DNA from: Malus domestica
Lineage: Eukaryota; Streptophyta; Magnoliopsida; Rosales; Rosaceae
Assembly (NCBI RefSeq): GCF_042453785.1
Contig: NC_091673.1
Span: forward strand, 13,921,501 to 13,985,500
Length of the DNA: 64,000 nucleotides
Reading direction: 5' to 3'
Below are positions 35,501 to 47,049 of the stretch, one piece after another (position 1 is the first letter of the stretch; each line of letters begins with the position of its first letter). Made by a program: the position numbers and the translations under genes. The notes beneath the pieces are model-generated. The model was not told the DNA's origin. It did no database searches and worked only from the letters and a program-made list of their open reading frames with translations.

Positions 35501-38206
35501 AGCAAGTTGGACACGCAAAGCCAAAGCCTTGGACAACCGGAGCATTTTAACAAGCAGAAGCATGATAGGTCCATTGGTCAAGATATTTGCAGCATCAGCA
35601 TTATTGCTTAACATCTCAAGGTATCTAATTACATTCTGCTTCTCGCCAATGCTACTGTTCCCATTAAAAATGGCTATAATCTTACTGTTGAGTGCATCCA
35701 ACTGCTCTTTAGAGATCTTCACAAAGTCAGAGGCTTGCAGTGCCTCAAAGGGAAGAGAAGGAATTACCTCCGAATTTTTGTCAGATTTTCTGCTGGGCAT
35801 CACAGGTCTGACTGAGAGATCTGATGGATGCCAAAGAACTTGTGAAAGGTTATTTGGAGATTTTGAAGAATCATAGTCAACTGCAGATCCTGAACCTTCT
35901 TTAAATCTCTGATTTTTAATTTGAGGACTAGCACTGGGTGGAATTGCAGCCATTTCAATACTCTGGGGAGATGGTTCCTGATCATGAACTCCGGATTCAT
36001 CTGAGGCAGGTGTACTAACCACAGGCAGGGCATCTGATTGGTTCAAGTTGTTTTCCATCTCTTCCATTTTACCCTGGTGCTGACTTGAAAATTTGTTGTC
36101 GGGTGGACAAGCTTGGATATCAGACCCATCAGATTCATCATGTGTGTCATCTTCCGTGTTCTCATTAAAGTCAAGTTCCATGTCCGTGTTCTCAATTTTG
36201 ACTTCAGAATCATTCTCAGTATTAGTAGACACTGGCCTGCGGTAGTTTTCCTTCTCATTTTCCCTCTGCAGGTTCTGTTTTGCAATTCTTGAGAGCCTCA
36301 AAAGATTCACACCCCTCGTGGCACCAGAAGGATCCTTTTGCTTTTCACCAACCCCTCTGCCAGAAACCTTTGCTTGAGTTCTGCGGCTTCCAGGTGTACC
36401 CTTGACTGGAGTCTCATGACCGTTTGCTCCTAAAATAGTATTCTCATCCTGCTTAAAAGTTCCTTTAACATCCTTTTGGCAAGATTTAGGAGTTCTGATT
36501 TGGGAAGATTTATCACCATTGCGCTCTGACAGACACGGCCGAGCATATTGCTCAAGCATATTATCAAAAGCAGGCTGAGGAGGTAGAGGCACTAAAGTTA
36601 ACTTAGTCCTCCAGAAAGCATGACCACAAAGTTCAGGCCACTGTATTCTTTCTGCTGGATCCTTTATGAGTAAAAAATTTATTAGATTGACAAAAGAACG
36701 GCTAGGAGTTCCAGGTAGAGCCGGAGTTGGATCTGAGATAATGGATTTTACTAGCTGAGTAAATTCCCTACCCACAAAAGGAGGCCTCCCAGCATAGCAC
36801 TCATACAGTACACACCCAAGGGCCCAGAAATCAGATGCATATGAATGGACACCCCCTTCTTCAAAAAGCTCAGGAGCCATATAACAAGGTGTCCCGCGTT
36901 TCGCTTGTGGCAACTAAACATATACAAGAAGGGAAAGCTACATTAATATTCTCATATTTTCTAATTTCAGATTACTTTATCCAAAAAAAAAAAATCACAT
37001 GTTGTGGCAAGAAAACCTACTGAAGAAGAAGGTATTTGTGATATATCACTCAATTTTCTCGCCAATCCAAAATCACAGAGCTGCATTGTGCAAACATACT
37101 AGTTCAGATGAAGAGAAAAAAAAACATATAAAAAAATTGAGAGAAATATGCAAGGACAATAGCATGCCTTATACCTTTGTACGGCCATTCTCGTCTAACA
37201 AGATATTTGATGGTTTCAAGTCACAGTATATGATTCCCTTTGAGTGTAAAAACCTAACCGGAAGTGAACATTTCGAGAACATGAATTAAATGAAGTAAAG
37301 AAATAGAGACTCGTAACAAGGACAAAAAAATGAAGCAATTCAAGGTCCTTACAGCAAAGCTCTAACAAGGTCACACCCAAGGTCATGAATTGACTCTTCA
37401 GGTAGCTGCTTATCCTGCATTTCCATACATTATCAGTATCACAGTTCTAAAAACACAGAATCATCTCGATAAAAACATTATCACCGGTACCAAATTAGCA
37501 ATGATTCCGTCTGTACAAAATAATATATCCACAAACTCTACACATAACTTTGATGCGAGGCTCAGATTAAGTGATTAATTACCTGGTTTAATAGTGTCAT
37601 CAAATTGCCCCCAACGCAATACTCCAAAACCAACCACAAGTGAGCAGAAGTTTCATACCTGCATTTTATAGCGGCACACAAAATAGGAAATTCGCAAATA
37701 AACAATTCAATTCTTATCTCGAATCAAAGATAAACAGGTATTGATATTTCGCAAGCAATTATCCGACGAAGAATTCTCACCACCAGTAAAACTTGAGGAT
37801 ATTTTGATGATCTAGAGTGTGAAGAATCTTCACCTGCATCAAATGGAAAACTCTATAACCTAAATCGTCTTCGAATTTGAATTATCCAAACTAAATTAAA
37901 GCCCATACATTGCTAAATCCGAATTTTGTTTCATAGTTTGCTTACTAAACTTAATTACTTACTTCTTGGAGAAGCTTGCTCTTCTGTGACTTCTCGACGC
38001 TCTTAATCGCGAAGTACTCAATCGTCTTCTTCTTCCTCCCTTTGTACACAGTCTGCAAATCCAACGCCAATCGGATTAATTAAGCAACAAATTGAACTAA
38101 AAGTCGCTGAATCGGCAAGTTCGGAGAAACGCAAAAGAGCTTGCGAAGCAAATCCTACCGAGCATTTTCCGTGGCCAATGGCTTCGTAGATGTGGTACTG
38201 GTTCAT
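32501..38206 (-). CDS. RUK: RUNKEL (ULK4/Fused-like) kinase with HEAT/ARM repeats, 10 exons
   Basis: Exons in transcript order: 38206-38159, 38052-37963, 37833-37781, 37658-37583, 37414-37353, 37253-37175, 37080-37021, 36913-35267, 34988-34119, 33613-32501. They join in one frame to 1365 residues, practically the length of Arabidopsis RUNKEL. The N-terminal kinase domain (about 1-255) shows IGHGKCSTVYKG (glycine loop), EYFAIKS (ATP lysine), GIIYCDLKPSN (catalytic loop, YCD instead of HRD), LCDFGLARKL (DFG) and RGTPCYMAPELFEEGG. An acidic, low-complexity middle (NTDMELDFNENTEDD) precedes a long alpha-helical repeat region. RUNKEL binds phragmoplast microtubules and is needed for cytokinesis in Arabidopsis; the animal relative ULK4 is regarded as a pseudokinase. 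The start is the first ATG after a GA-rich leader. No disabling change is seen. Confidence 0.96.
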
Positions 38207-38241
38207 CTCTGAGCTTTGCTTCCTAGGGTTTGCAGATTTCA

Positions 38242-38245
<4 letters not shown>

Positions 38246-38278
<33 letters not shown>
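38246..38278. repeat. (GA)n microsatellite in the RUNKEL leader
   Basis: About 16 GA units, 40-72 bp upstream of the RUNKEL start codon, so a CT tract in the minus-strand leader. Such pyrimidine tracts are common around plant transcription starts. Confidence 0.9.
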
Positions 38279-38279
<1 letters not shown>

Positions 38280-38282
<3 letters not shown>

Positions 38283-39126
38283 GATTAGGCTTCTGGATTT
38301 GGGACGAAAGGTCAAATGTTTGGCACAAGGGAATGAGCGGGAATGTGGATTCCCATTGAATTGAAATGTTAAACGAGGAACTTTTAGAGAGAGAAAACCC
38401 GCTTTTTGAGCTGTATCCGAACACTCAAACAGTATCTTTCCACCCGTTTCAATTTTAAATTTTGAAAGATGGGGTGCAGTAATGACTGCCACGTGGCACA
38501 AACACATTATTATTTTTTTGTTGGAATATGCATAAAATATGTTATGAGTGTGCATGAAATTGTCACGTGTTCCTAGATTTTTAAAGCCTAAAAAAACCTG
38601 GCAGGGAATCTGGCGAACCCGCAAACCAGATTCGGCTCAAGTTGAACCATATTCTGTCTAAATCCGGTAGAGACCCGACACCCGGACCCATTTCTGAATT
38701 CGGGTCAAAATATTCCAGGTATATTCTATAACTATTTTTGTTAACTATGACGGAGTATTTCATCCTATGACAAGATATTCCATTTCCGGTAATGAAATAT
38801 TTTGTGCGGTGACAGAATATTGCATTTTCGTTGATCAACTCAGCCACCGGCGCATGTCGACCACCTCTTGGTGCATGGCGGCGCGTGGTGGCGACCCATG
38901 ACAGTGTATGGCGGCGGTCGGTGGTTTTCGAATACCGATTTTGGCAGCTTGATCTTTGTTTTTTTGGTAATCTTCATAGTTTTCGTTTACTTACTAAGTA
39001 AGGGTTGTTTATTTTAGCGCGTTTAGCAAGATGTGCGAGACCCTATATTTTTAAAGTAAGCTTATAAGTTAGTTGTTTAGCTCATGGGAATTATACTAGA
39101 AATTTATGTTTGAATTGTTTTATGAG
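38280..39126. other. RUNKEL upstream region
   Basis: It should hold the RUNKEL promoter. I see no gene; the minus-strand open frames here (38223-38624, 38581-38847) are low-complexity or unrecognised. Confidence 0.45.
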
Positions 39127-39342
39127 AAAGGATCATCGTTGGATTCTCTTTGTGAGGATTCCGGGGATCCTCCAATCGTAAATGTTCATCGTACATCGTG
39201 CGACCAGTTTTTATCAGGTACTGTTTATATTCAATTTTAAATAAAAAGACTTATAATGATTTCTGATCGCGCGATGTACGATGAACATATGTAATTAGAG
39301 GATCCCCAAGATCCTCACAAAAAGGATTCGGTAAGGATTCTC
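39127..39342. mobile_element. Fold-back MITE, copy 3 of 3
   Basis: The left arm has GGATTCTCTTTGTGAGGATT, CCGGGGATCCTC and TGTTCATCGTACATCGTGCG. The right arm carries their complements (CGCGCGATGTACGATGAACA, GAGGATCCCCAAGATCCTCA, AAAAAGGATTCGG). The AT-rich centre matches the other two copies. It is the best paired of the three. Confidence 0.75.
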
Positions 39343-39751
39343 CTGGTTGTTTTAATTGCTTGTCATCGGATTGCTTTCTACCTTTTTTCAAAAAAATATT
39401 ATTATTAAAGAGAGCGGGAGGATTCAAAACTAATATAATAATTTAATTGAATGGTAGTTTCAAACCCGAGACACATGGGTGAGAACCCAACACCCTACCC
39501 TACAATAAGAACAATCTGTTCAAAATGCCACCTTTGACTAAGCTATATGGACACCTATTTAATTTGGTGTCCAATCCATAATTATGCAAACCAATATGTT
39601 CCATGCAAGTAACTTGAGCTGGCCACGGAGTTGATAATGTCATTTTACATAGTGACAAAGGTTTAGCACCAAGTTGGTGGTGGCAAAAGACTATTTCTTC
39701 CCCTCTCCCCCCCCCCCAAAAAAAGGAAAACTAATTAAAAGGGCTTGAAAA

Positions 39752-39881
39752 TTTTTGAGTTTTAACGATAAGGACAAAATAAAAGGTAAAGTGAATAGTA
39801 CCATAATTGACTTTTTAGTGTAAGAATGTGGTTTTTTGTTAAAGTGAAAAGTACCGTGGGCTTTTCGTTAAAACTCAAAAA
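39752..39881. mobile_element. GAGTTTTAACG-type MITE, intact termini
   Basis: The ends are perfect inverted repeats: TTTTGAGTTTTAACGA at left and TCGTTAAAACTCAAAA at right, 130 bp apart. Inside are AGGACAAAATAAAAGGTAAA and CTTTTCGTTAAAACTC blocks. A target duplication cannot be read because the right flank is an A run. Confidence 0.8.
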
Positions 39882-40249
39882 AAAAAACCCACTCCACCCC
39901 ATAAACAGAGCCCAGCGTCTCAACCAGTTGAAAATCCACTGACCCAATACCTAGTTAATCTGACGCCAGGCTGACATCAGCCACATGCAATTTTTTTTTT
40001 TTTTGCACCAATAACGCGGATAACACGCTTGAGTGGGAGCGCATTCCTGACGAGTTTCAGATGTGGGCCTCGAGCTGGCAGGTGCACTAAGAGGACTCGG
40101 TAGACAAGCAACTTGGCACACCCATGGTTGTTGGATTTCCAACGGTAAAAAAATTTTGAAAGTCAAACCCAACGGTTAGTGATGTGGTAAAATTTAGACC
40201 TTTCGATTTCCAGATCAATGGTCCAGGTTTTTTGACCTAAAAGAAAAAG

Positions 40250-41507
40250 AAAATGTTAGAATCTTACCATTTGCCATGTGTCTACTTTTAGGTTGTTGGA
40301 TTTCAATCTTTTTGAAATCCAACGGTCTATATTAATTAACTTAATAAAAAGTGTTAAAAATACATAAAAATAGAATGCAAAAATTTTTTTTTTTGGATAT
40401 ATAATTACATAACCATCTTCCACAAAAATTGTACTTTTGGATAACGACATGTGGCATTACAAGGTTAGTTAAAAATCATATCCGAAATTAAAAATAAAAT
40501 TATTTTTTAATTATTTTACAAAAAATTAATAATATATTAATACGAATTGACTAGGCTATTCAGTTTATGGGTGGAGATGCATTTGGGCAGTTACTATTCA
40601 TTGCAATCAATTACTATTCATTTGGGTGGATTGAATTGACTCTTGACTAGAGGGTTTTTAGGAGTGGAGTTGCTCTTATGTCCCTATAAATAGGAGCTGA
40701 GCTAGCATGCAGTGCATGCTCCGGAGCTCACATAATACATATATATAAGATAGAGACATAGACAGAGACTAGGGTTAGTGAGCTTGTGTGTGAAGACTAT
40801 TAGTGGGCTTGTTTTGCCGAGATTCTAGCTATCGATTAAGGTGAGTGGTTTATGTAATGTGTTTCAAATATTTTTATTTTCTGATAAACGAAAAGCACAA
40901 ACCATTGTGGGGTTTCTCTATTTCCCAAAGTTCATATATTTTCTATACAAGCATGTTTGATTTGTTGAACTGCTTTTAGAGTTACTATATAATGTGGTGT
41001 GAATTATTTGGAATTGTTCATGGGGCATGTGAACTTTAGTATTGGGTTATCCAAGGAATAAATGTATGGCACACGGCAACATTAAGGCATAATGAACTAT
41101 TTAGGGTTCATATGGTGAGCTATATATTATGAAGGATAACCAACATTTAAAGGGATGATGTGACATGACATGATATATGATGAAGACTTTGATATTATAT
41201 TATGTTGCAGTGTGAGTAAAAAGGCAAATTTGATTGACATAGTACATATTCTACTCACTGGATGACAGTGGTTGTTGCTCACTCATCACCCTTTTATTTT
41301 TCAGATGAGTTATTTGACAAGACAGGTGCTAAAAGAGCAGAGGTTGTGTTAGACGAGGGATTTAAGGGTTTTATTTATTTTTGAACAATTAAGGCTTTTG
41401 GAGTAATTGTATAATAGAAGTTTGTTTGTTTGTTTTTTTAAATTTTTAGCTCACGCGATGTATTTGGGTTTGAGTTCTCAACCGACCCCGAATTAAGGGT
41501 GTGACAA
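40250..41507 (+). mobile_element. Probable solo LTR or LTR-derived sequence
   Basis: A consensus TATA box (CTATAAATAGGAG, about 40684) is followed by a leader-like stretch. The segment ends in CGACCCCGAATTAAGGGTGTGACA, a style of terminus typical of plant Ty3-type LTRs. No gag or pol sequence is adjacent. The left boundary is a guess and I found no clear target duplication. Confidence 0.35.
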
Positions 41508-42013
41508 GACAGCTACGACTATTGTGAGTGAGTGGGCTTTTTTTTTCAATCTATACTATATATTGTTGTAGCTATCTTGAAAATATTGTGGTTTTTACTG
41601 TATACTTGGAAATAATTGTTTTATTCGGTACTTGATTTTCATACTTATACTTAGTATGATTTTTTGGTAACCATACAATTTTTACAACTAGGATTATTAT
41701 GTATAGAAGAAAAACAAGATTTTATTAAACGCTTGTTTTTGCCCGCTCACACTTTATGTTTTGCCCCCTCCAGGACTAAGAGCATCTCAATGAGAATTTT
41801 ATATGGGGGCTAGAAAAGTGATGGATATAGCCCATTTTAGAGCTCTATAATTATGTAGGGCTCTAAAATGAATTTCTCCCAAAGAGGGGCTACATACCTT
41901 TCGGGGCTCTATATGGGCGTATATATTTATTCATGTATGACTCGTTTGGATGTGTTTTTAAAATGATTGAAAATGCTTTTAAAGAAAATGTTTTTGGGTT
42001 CCAAAAGTACTTA

Positions 42014-43035
42014 TGGTGTGTTTACGCATCCGGAGTTGAGGTAGAAGAAAGGGAATTCTTCCGTGGGTGATTCCGGCATTTACCAAATTTTGGGAATGCA
42101 AAATATTAGTGGGCTCTACCCAAAATCAGGAATCAAACTCCTGATATTCCCATAATTGAATTACCGACTTCAATGAGGTATTTGAATTCCGGAAGAAAGC
42201 CAACATCCGGAATCAGAAATTTCAACCGAAAATACCCTTTCAGATTCAACCCCTTCCATCTGCCTTCTGCGATTCAACCACCCAAAGCGCACCCATCCCC
42301 ACTCCTCCATTTGCCTTCTGCGATTCAACCACCCAAAGCGCACCCATCCCCACTCCTGAACCAACGCACACCACCGCAGCACCTCCCAGACTGCCAATAC
42401 CCATCACCAACCCACCCCAAAATTCTACCCAACAGACCCCCGATAGCCCCAGATCCAAATTCGAGAGAGGAGATAGAGAGAGAGATGCAAAGGGAGGTTG
42501 ACGCGTCGGGAGTGGCAAAAGTTGGCGTTTGGGGATGATCGGAGAAACAAATTGAGGAGGATGCAGAGGGAGAGAATAGTGGGTTTTGTGGAACCGTGGA
42601 GGTTCCAGAAGCTTAACCTTTTTTTTTCTGTTTTTTCTGTTCAGCTTTTACTCTTTAATAAACAAAAAGGTTCTATTGAAAATAAACATATGGAAGTTAG
42701 AATTTTAAGTAAATTAAAACATATATACTAGTGTGAAATTGGTTTAAAATGTTCAAAAATTTTCTTACTATTATATACTATATCAAATGTTATTAAAAAA
42801 GTATATAAAATATTTGATTTGAGACAAGGGCATTTTAGTAATCAGACTAGTTTATATTCCGATTCTGCTGAATTAGTAAACAGTTTTATGGAATTGTATT
42901 CCGATTTCGGACAGTTTTAGTAAACAACTTCAACAGGAATCTGATTATGATTCCATCTCATTTCAATTCCTCCTCAATCAAATTCCTCCTCAATTCAATT
43001 CATCTCAATTTGATTACGGATTAGTAAACGCGCCA
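42014..43035. mobile_element. PIF/Harbinger-like element nested in 41941-43482, TTA duplication
   Basis: The ends are TGGTGTGTTTACGCATCCG on the left and CGGATTAGTAAACGCGCCA on the right, imperfect inverted repeats. TTA flanks both sides (42011-42013 and 43036-43038), the target preference of the PIF/Harbinger superfamily. Removing it with one TTA restores a continuous host sequence (AAAGTACTTAAAGTGCTT). Inside are CT-rich captured-looking sequence and a 51 bp tandem duplication, but no transposase. Confidence 0.75.
42256..42357. repeat. 51 bp tandem duplication
   Basis: Two adjacent units with the core TGCCTTCTGCGATTCAACCA and CCCAAAGCGCACCCATCCCC. They differ at only a couple of positions, so the duplication is recent. 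Confidence 0.9.
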
Positions 43036-43509
43036 TTAAAGTGCTTCCTGGAAAAAGCATCCTTTTAGGGACAAATTCCATTTGACCATGGCTATCGCAT
43101 GCCACGCATCGTATAAAAAAGGGCAAGAAGACAGAGGGAAGCTTTTTGAACAACCAGAGATCTTCTAAAAAAGCTGCTTCTTACTTAATCTAATGGAACC
43201 CCCCCATCCCGAACAACTACAATAAATCTCAGGCAAGAGGTAGATCCACATGCGAATTTTTATTTTATTTATTTATTTTAATTTCATAGGGGAATGATGC
43301 TCAGAGAAAATGGGCCTAGTAAATAAAATAAAAAAGCCTACAAGATTGACTTATAATGTGCTTCTTGAAGAAAGCACTTTAAATCTATTTTCAGGATTTA
43401 CTTGCATCTTTACCAAAGAATGGTTTTAAAAACATTTTCACCAAAAGCGTTTTCAGTCATTTTAAAAACACATCCAAACGAGCTCGTAGTAATTTGATTA
43501 CGTGGTAAT

Positions 43510-43674
43510 ATTTTTTTTTTTAACAAATGATATTATCTATACTAAGGGGGAGGGGGTAGGTTTAGCCTTGCAGTGGACTAGCAATAATTCAAATTCACCT
43601 TTGGCGAACATCAAACCTAAGACCTCTCACTTATAAGTGAAGAGGAATGCCACTAGACCGTAGTACTAAGCGGC
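43510..43674 (-). mobile_element. tRNA-derived SINE, minus strand
   Basis: Read on the minus strand it has TACGGTCTAGTGGCATTCC (A-box region), GAGGTCTTAGGTTTGATGTT (B-box region) and a 3' part ending CCCCTTAGTATAGATAATAT, CATTTGTT and a poly(A) tail (plus-strand T run 43511-43521). GGTAAT flanks both sides (43504-43509 and 43675-43680), with matching bases beyond. The layout agrees with a widespread angiosperm SINE family. Confidence 0.75.
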
Positions 43675-43747
43675 GGTAATTTTTTATTTATTTTTGTTAA
43701 CTTTTTTTAAGTTGATTTTTGGATGTATTATCTTAAATAGTATTTAT

Positions 43748-43997
43748 TGTTATAAACTTCTTATTTAAGTGTGATTGTGTAAATCTTATATTAGATTTTA
43801 TTCTAGTTATTATTCCCTATTACGACCTGTATTCCTTAGAGGTGAATGATTTCTTTTATCTCTTATTACTATAAATAAAGGCACTGCGTATGGGGAATAA
43901 CAACATTCTCTACACAACCATACAAACACATATTTCTCTCTATTCTCTCTATGCGTTGCCGACCCCTTCCATTGTCAGTGAAACATAGGCCACAACA
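43748..43997 (+). repeat. Left LTR of the copia element
   Basis: 250 bp, TG...CA. It contains ACTATAAATAAAGGCACTG (promoter and leader) and a CT-rich 3' part. It matches 51705-51930 with scattered substitutions and a deletion of about 20 bp near the start in the right copy. Confidence 0.88.
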
Positions 43998-45657
43998 CGT
44001 TATCAGCACGTTCCTACCATTGCGCCTAGGAATCTGACGTGGAAGCTTTCTACATCAAACCAGTTCACCAATATCATCACGCAATCAGGTTCTTCCAAAA
44101 TAATGTTTTTTATCTTGATATTTTTGCAGCCCTTATAGCATGAACATTCACCATAATGCATGACTCAACTTTATATTTTTCAAATTTTAGATTCTACATA
44201 AATTGTGTATGCATTATATCCATAATTATTGAATTATATGAATTTGATATTGCCATGAATTGTATCAAATATATGTCCATGCATTAAATTATTTATATGA
44301 ATATGCATTGAATTAATCTGAAATTGAATTTTTTTTATTAAAATATGGATTAGGGTTTCATTCTAAACCCATCCACCGTGTGAGCCGTGGCTGGTGAGCT
44401 ACCAAGTCGTCGAGCCACTGGCCCCAGGCCTGCAGCCTATATGGCTAAGCTGAGATGCGAGACCACGAAGCCGAAGCTATGGGTTTTTGGTCTGAAACCC
44501 AGAAAAAAACCTAACGCCTTGCATGGCGTCTTCTCCCTCATAGGTGGGCCTGTAGCCCCATCCTGACCTTCGATCTTCGTCTTGACGACCTGAAAATAGT
44601 CCCCCGATGGGTTTTTGACCGAGATTTTTTTGAATCTCATTAGTTTTTCTTCGAAATTCCGAGTTAATTTTTCTAGGTTTTCTAAACACGTTGAGAGTCT
44701 CTACTTTCCGTTTACCTTTATACCTCGTCATCGAACCCACGATTTTTTTGCCGTGATTGTTGCACCATGACACGACTGCTTGAAGCGGTGGTTCCGATCT
44801 CTTACTTCGACGAGTTCACCTAGCAAGCGCTAGGGTGTCTGGTTCAAACCCCAAGCCCACTTAGGCTTGGCCGGTTCTCGGTGACCACTAGCCCTTTAGG
44901 CTTTGGAGCTCTTCTTGGTCCAACATCGGCCCTCTTTGGCCACGGTGTTCGCATGTCTCGCACCACAGAGGATCACAGCCCGCGTGGCTGTTACGGCTCC
45001 CATGTACAACGACGCACATGATTGCGTCCCTCGGGTACACATGTTTGCGAAGCACCAGATCAGATCCCGTTTGGGCCTTTGTCTTTGGGCTTGCACCTGT
45101 AACCTGTTTTCTATGATGCTAGGCCTACCTACATGCTAGGCATGTGCCTACCCCAGCCCAGTTTTGGGCCTGGACCTTGCGAGACACCATTTCACTCAGC
45201 CCACCCATGGACTTTGGTCCAAATTTTTGGGCCTCGAGTGTTAATTGCCTATTTTTTTAGGTACTTTTGGGTTTTATAATTTTTCACTCACACTTTAAAT
45301 TTGGCTCGAAGTCCAAATAATTAATTCCATTATAATCATAGACCTGAAGTTCTATTTGCATATTTTCTTGTTGCATATTTTTGTATATATATTTGTGTTT
45401 GTCTGCATGAACATATGAACCCGAAGTTCATAATTATTTCAAAAGCTGAAGTTTCTAAAAACTTGCCTTGTTTGAAAACCTGAAGTTTTCCTTAAAAACA
45501 TCACCCATGAAAACCCGAAACTTTTTCATGCAAATTTAAACCAATACATGTCTATTAGAACCTGAATGTTCTACTCCTATGTGAATGGATTGATTTTTTT
45601 CTCCATTACACTAATCACATCTTATCCATTTATTTTGTGATAAGAACATGTCGAATT

Positions 45658-46568
45658 TGAACAAACTCAACTTTACCGCTTTTCTTTGGAAGAAACTACC
45701 TCAAGTGGGTCCAAGATGTGAAGTTCCACCTTATTGCAAAGAAAGCCACTGCCATGATCTTCATCCAAAGACATATTCATAACGTACTACAAACCGAGTA
45801 CCTTGTTGAGGAGGATCCACAAACACTCTGGGTCGCTTTAACTGATCGCTTTGATCACCAAAATGACATCTTCTTGCATGAAGCAAAAAATGACTGGCAA
45901 CATTTGCGCTTCCGAGACTTTAAGTCTGTGAATGAATATAATTATGAAATTTGTCAAATTCGATCACTTCTCAAGTTCTGTAACGAGACTTTGACCAAAG
46001 AGAATCTCTTGGAGAATACCTATTCGACCTTCTCTACTACTAATATTATTATGCATCAACAATATAGGGCTCATAAGTTCACTAAGTTTTCAAATTTGAT
46101 CTCTATTTTACTTCTCGCTGAAAAATAGAATCAGTTGTTGATGAAAAATCATTAAGCTCGACCTATTGGGGCGACTGTTGTGCCTGAAACACACTATAGC
46201 ATAAACAAACGCCCAAAACACCAAAATAGATGTGGTAGGGGCGGCTAGAAGCCACCCCGTCAAGGTCAACAAAGGCAATGCCCATCTAAGGAAGGAAACC
46301 GAGCCCAAAGCGCTCTAACCTTGCTCCCGAGGCCCCAAACTTCAAGAATAAGGGCAAAGTACTTGAAACTATGGATGAGGACATGTGTTATCAATGTGGT
46401 TCAAAGGACCATTGGTCCCATGTTTGCATAGCTCCCCATAAGGTTGTAACTGAATATCATTCTCGTCGTAAGAAGTTTGAATCAAATTTTGTGCAAGTGG
46501 ATAAACTGGAGAGTACCAAGATGAAGGTTTCTGACTTTCAAGAAACTATTACTCCAATGGAAGATTAG
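45658..46568 (+). pseudogene. copia gag remnant with zinc knuckle
   Basis: The frame 45718-46128 encodes a UBN2/gag-type segment (YLVEEDPQTLWVALTDRFDH, LRFRDFKSVNEYNYEICQI). After a break and frame changes, 46371-46568 encodes CYQCGSKDHWSHVC, a C-x2-C-x4-H-x4-C nucleic-acid-binding knuckle at about 46386-46427. Several stops separate the parts, so no intact Gag can be made. A protease would be expected at about 46570-47000 but is not clearly readable. Confidence 0.85.
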
Positions 46569-47049
46569 AATCTTAGACGTAAACTATTTTTCTAGTTGAA
46601 ATTTAGACAATGGGGCCGAATTCCACCTAGTGGCCGAACCCCCCCTTTGTATTTGGTTTAATTTTTTGAACAATTTTCCTTTATGTTTGGATTATTTGTT
46701 AGTGATTTGTTTTTAGATGTTAAGTTTTTAATTAATTACCATCCTTGAATACTTAAATTATTTTGAATGGATATTTGTTTTTAAGAATTTTTATGCATGA
46801 GACCGATTCAAATTAATTTTTATTCTAGGTATGACTAGTGGGAAAGTTAGTTGTTTGTCACATAGTGCAACCACGTACACCGTTTTGCGTGAACATATCT
46901 ATTTCACTAACTTCATACCTAAGAATGCACCTCTGACAACCCTCTCTGGCCCATCTAACCTAATCGAATGATACGGTAAGACACGTATAATGTTGTCCAA
47001 TTGTACAATTTTGACCATTGATGGGGCTCTCAAATGATCTGGAAGAACA

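Larger units (their letters stand above)
41941..43482. mobile_element. Non-autonomous TIR element carrying a nested element
   Basis: The left terminus CTCGTTTGGATGTGTTTTTA continues into AAATGATTGAAAATGCTTTT. The right terminus is the inverted version (AAAGCGTTTTCAGTCATTTT, TAAAAACACATCCAAACGAG). The arms pair over about 60 bp. Its middle is interrupted by the element at 42014-43035. No transposase is present. Confidence 0.75.

Noticed and set aside
35529-36285. Open frames of 77-115 residues on either strand inside RUNKEL exon 8
   Set aside because: They overlap the long RUNKEL exon in other frames and have no motif.
42170-42538. Open frames with tandem protein repeats on both strands
   Set aside because: Produced by the 51 bp duplication inside a non-autonomous transposon.
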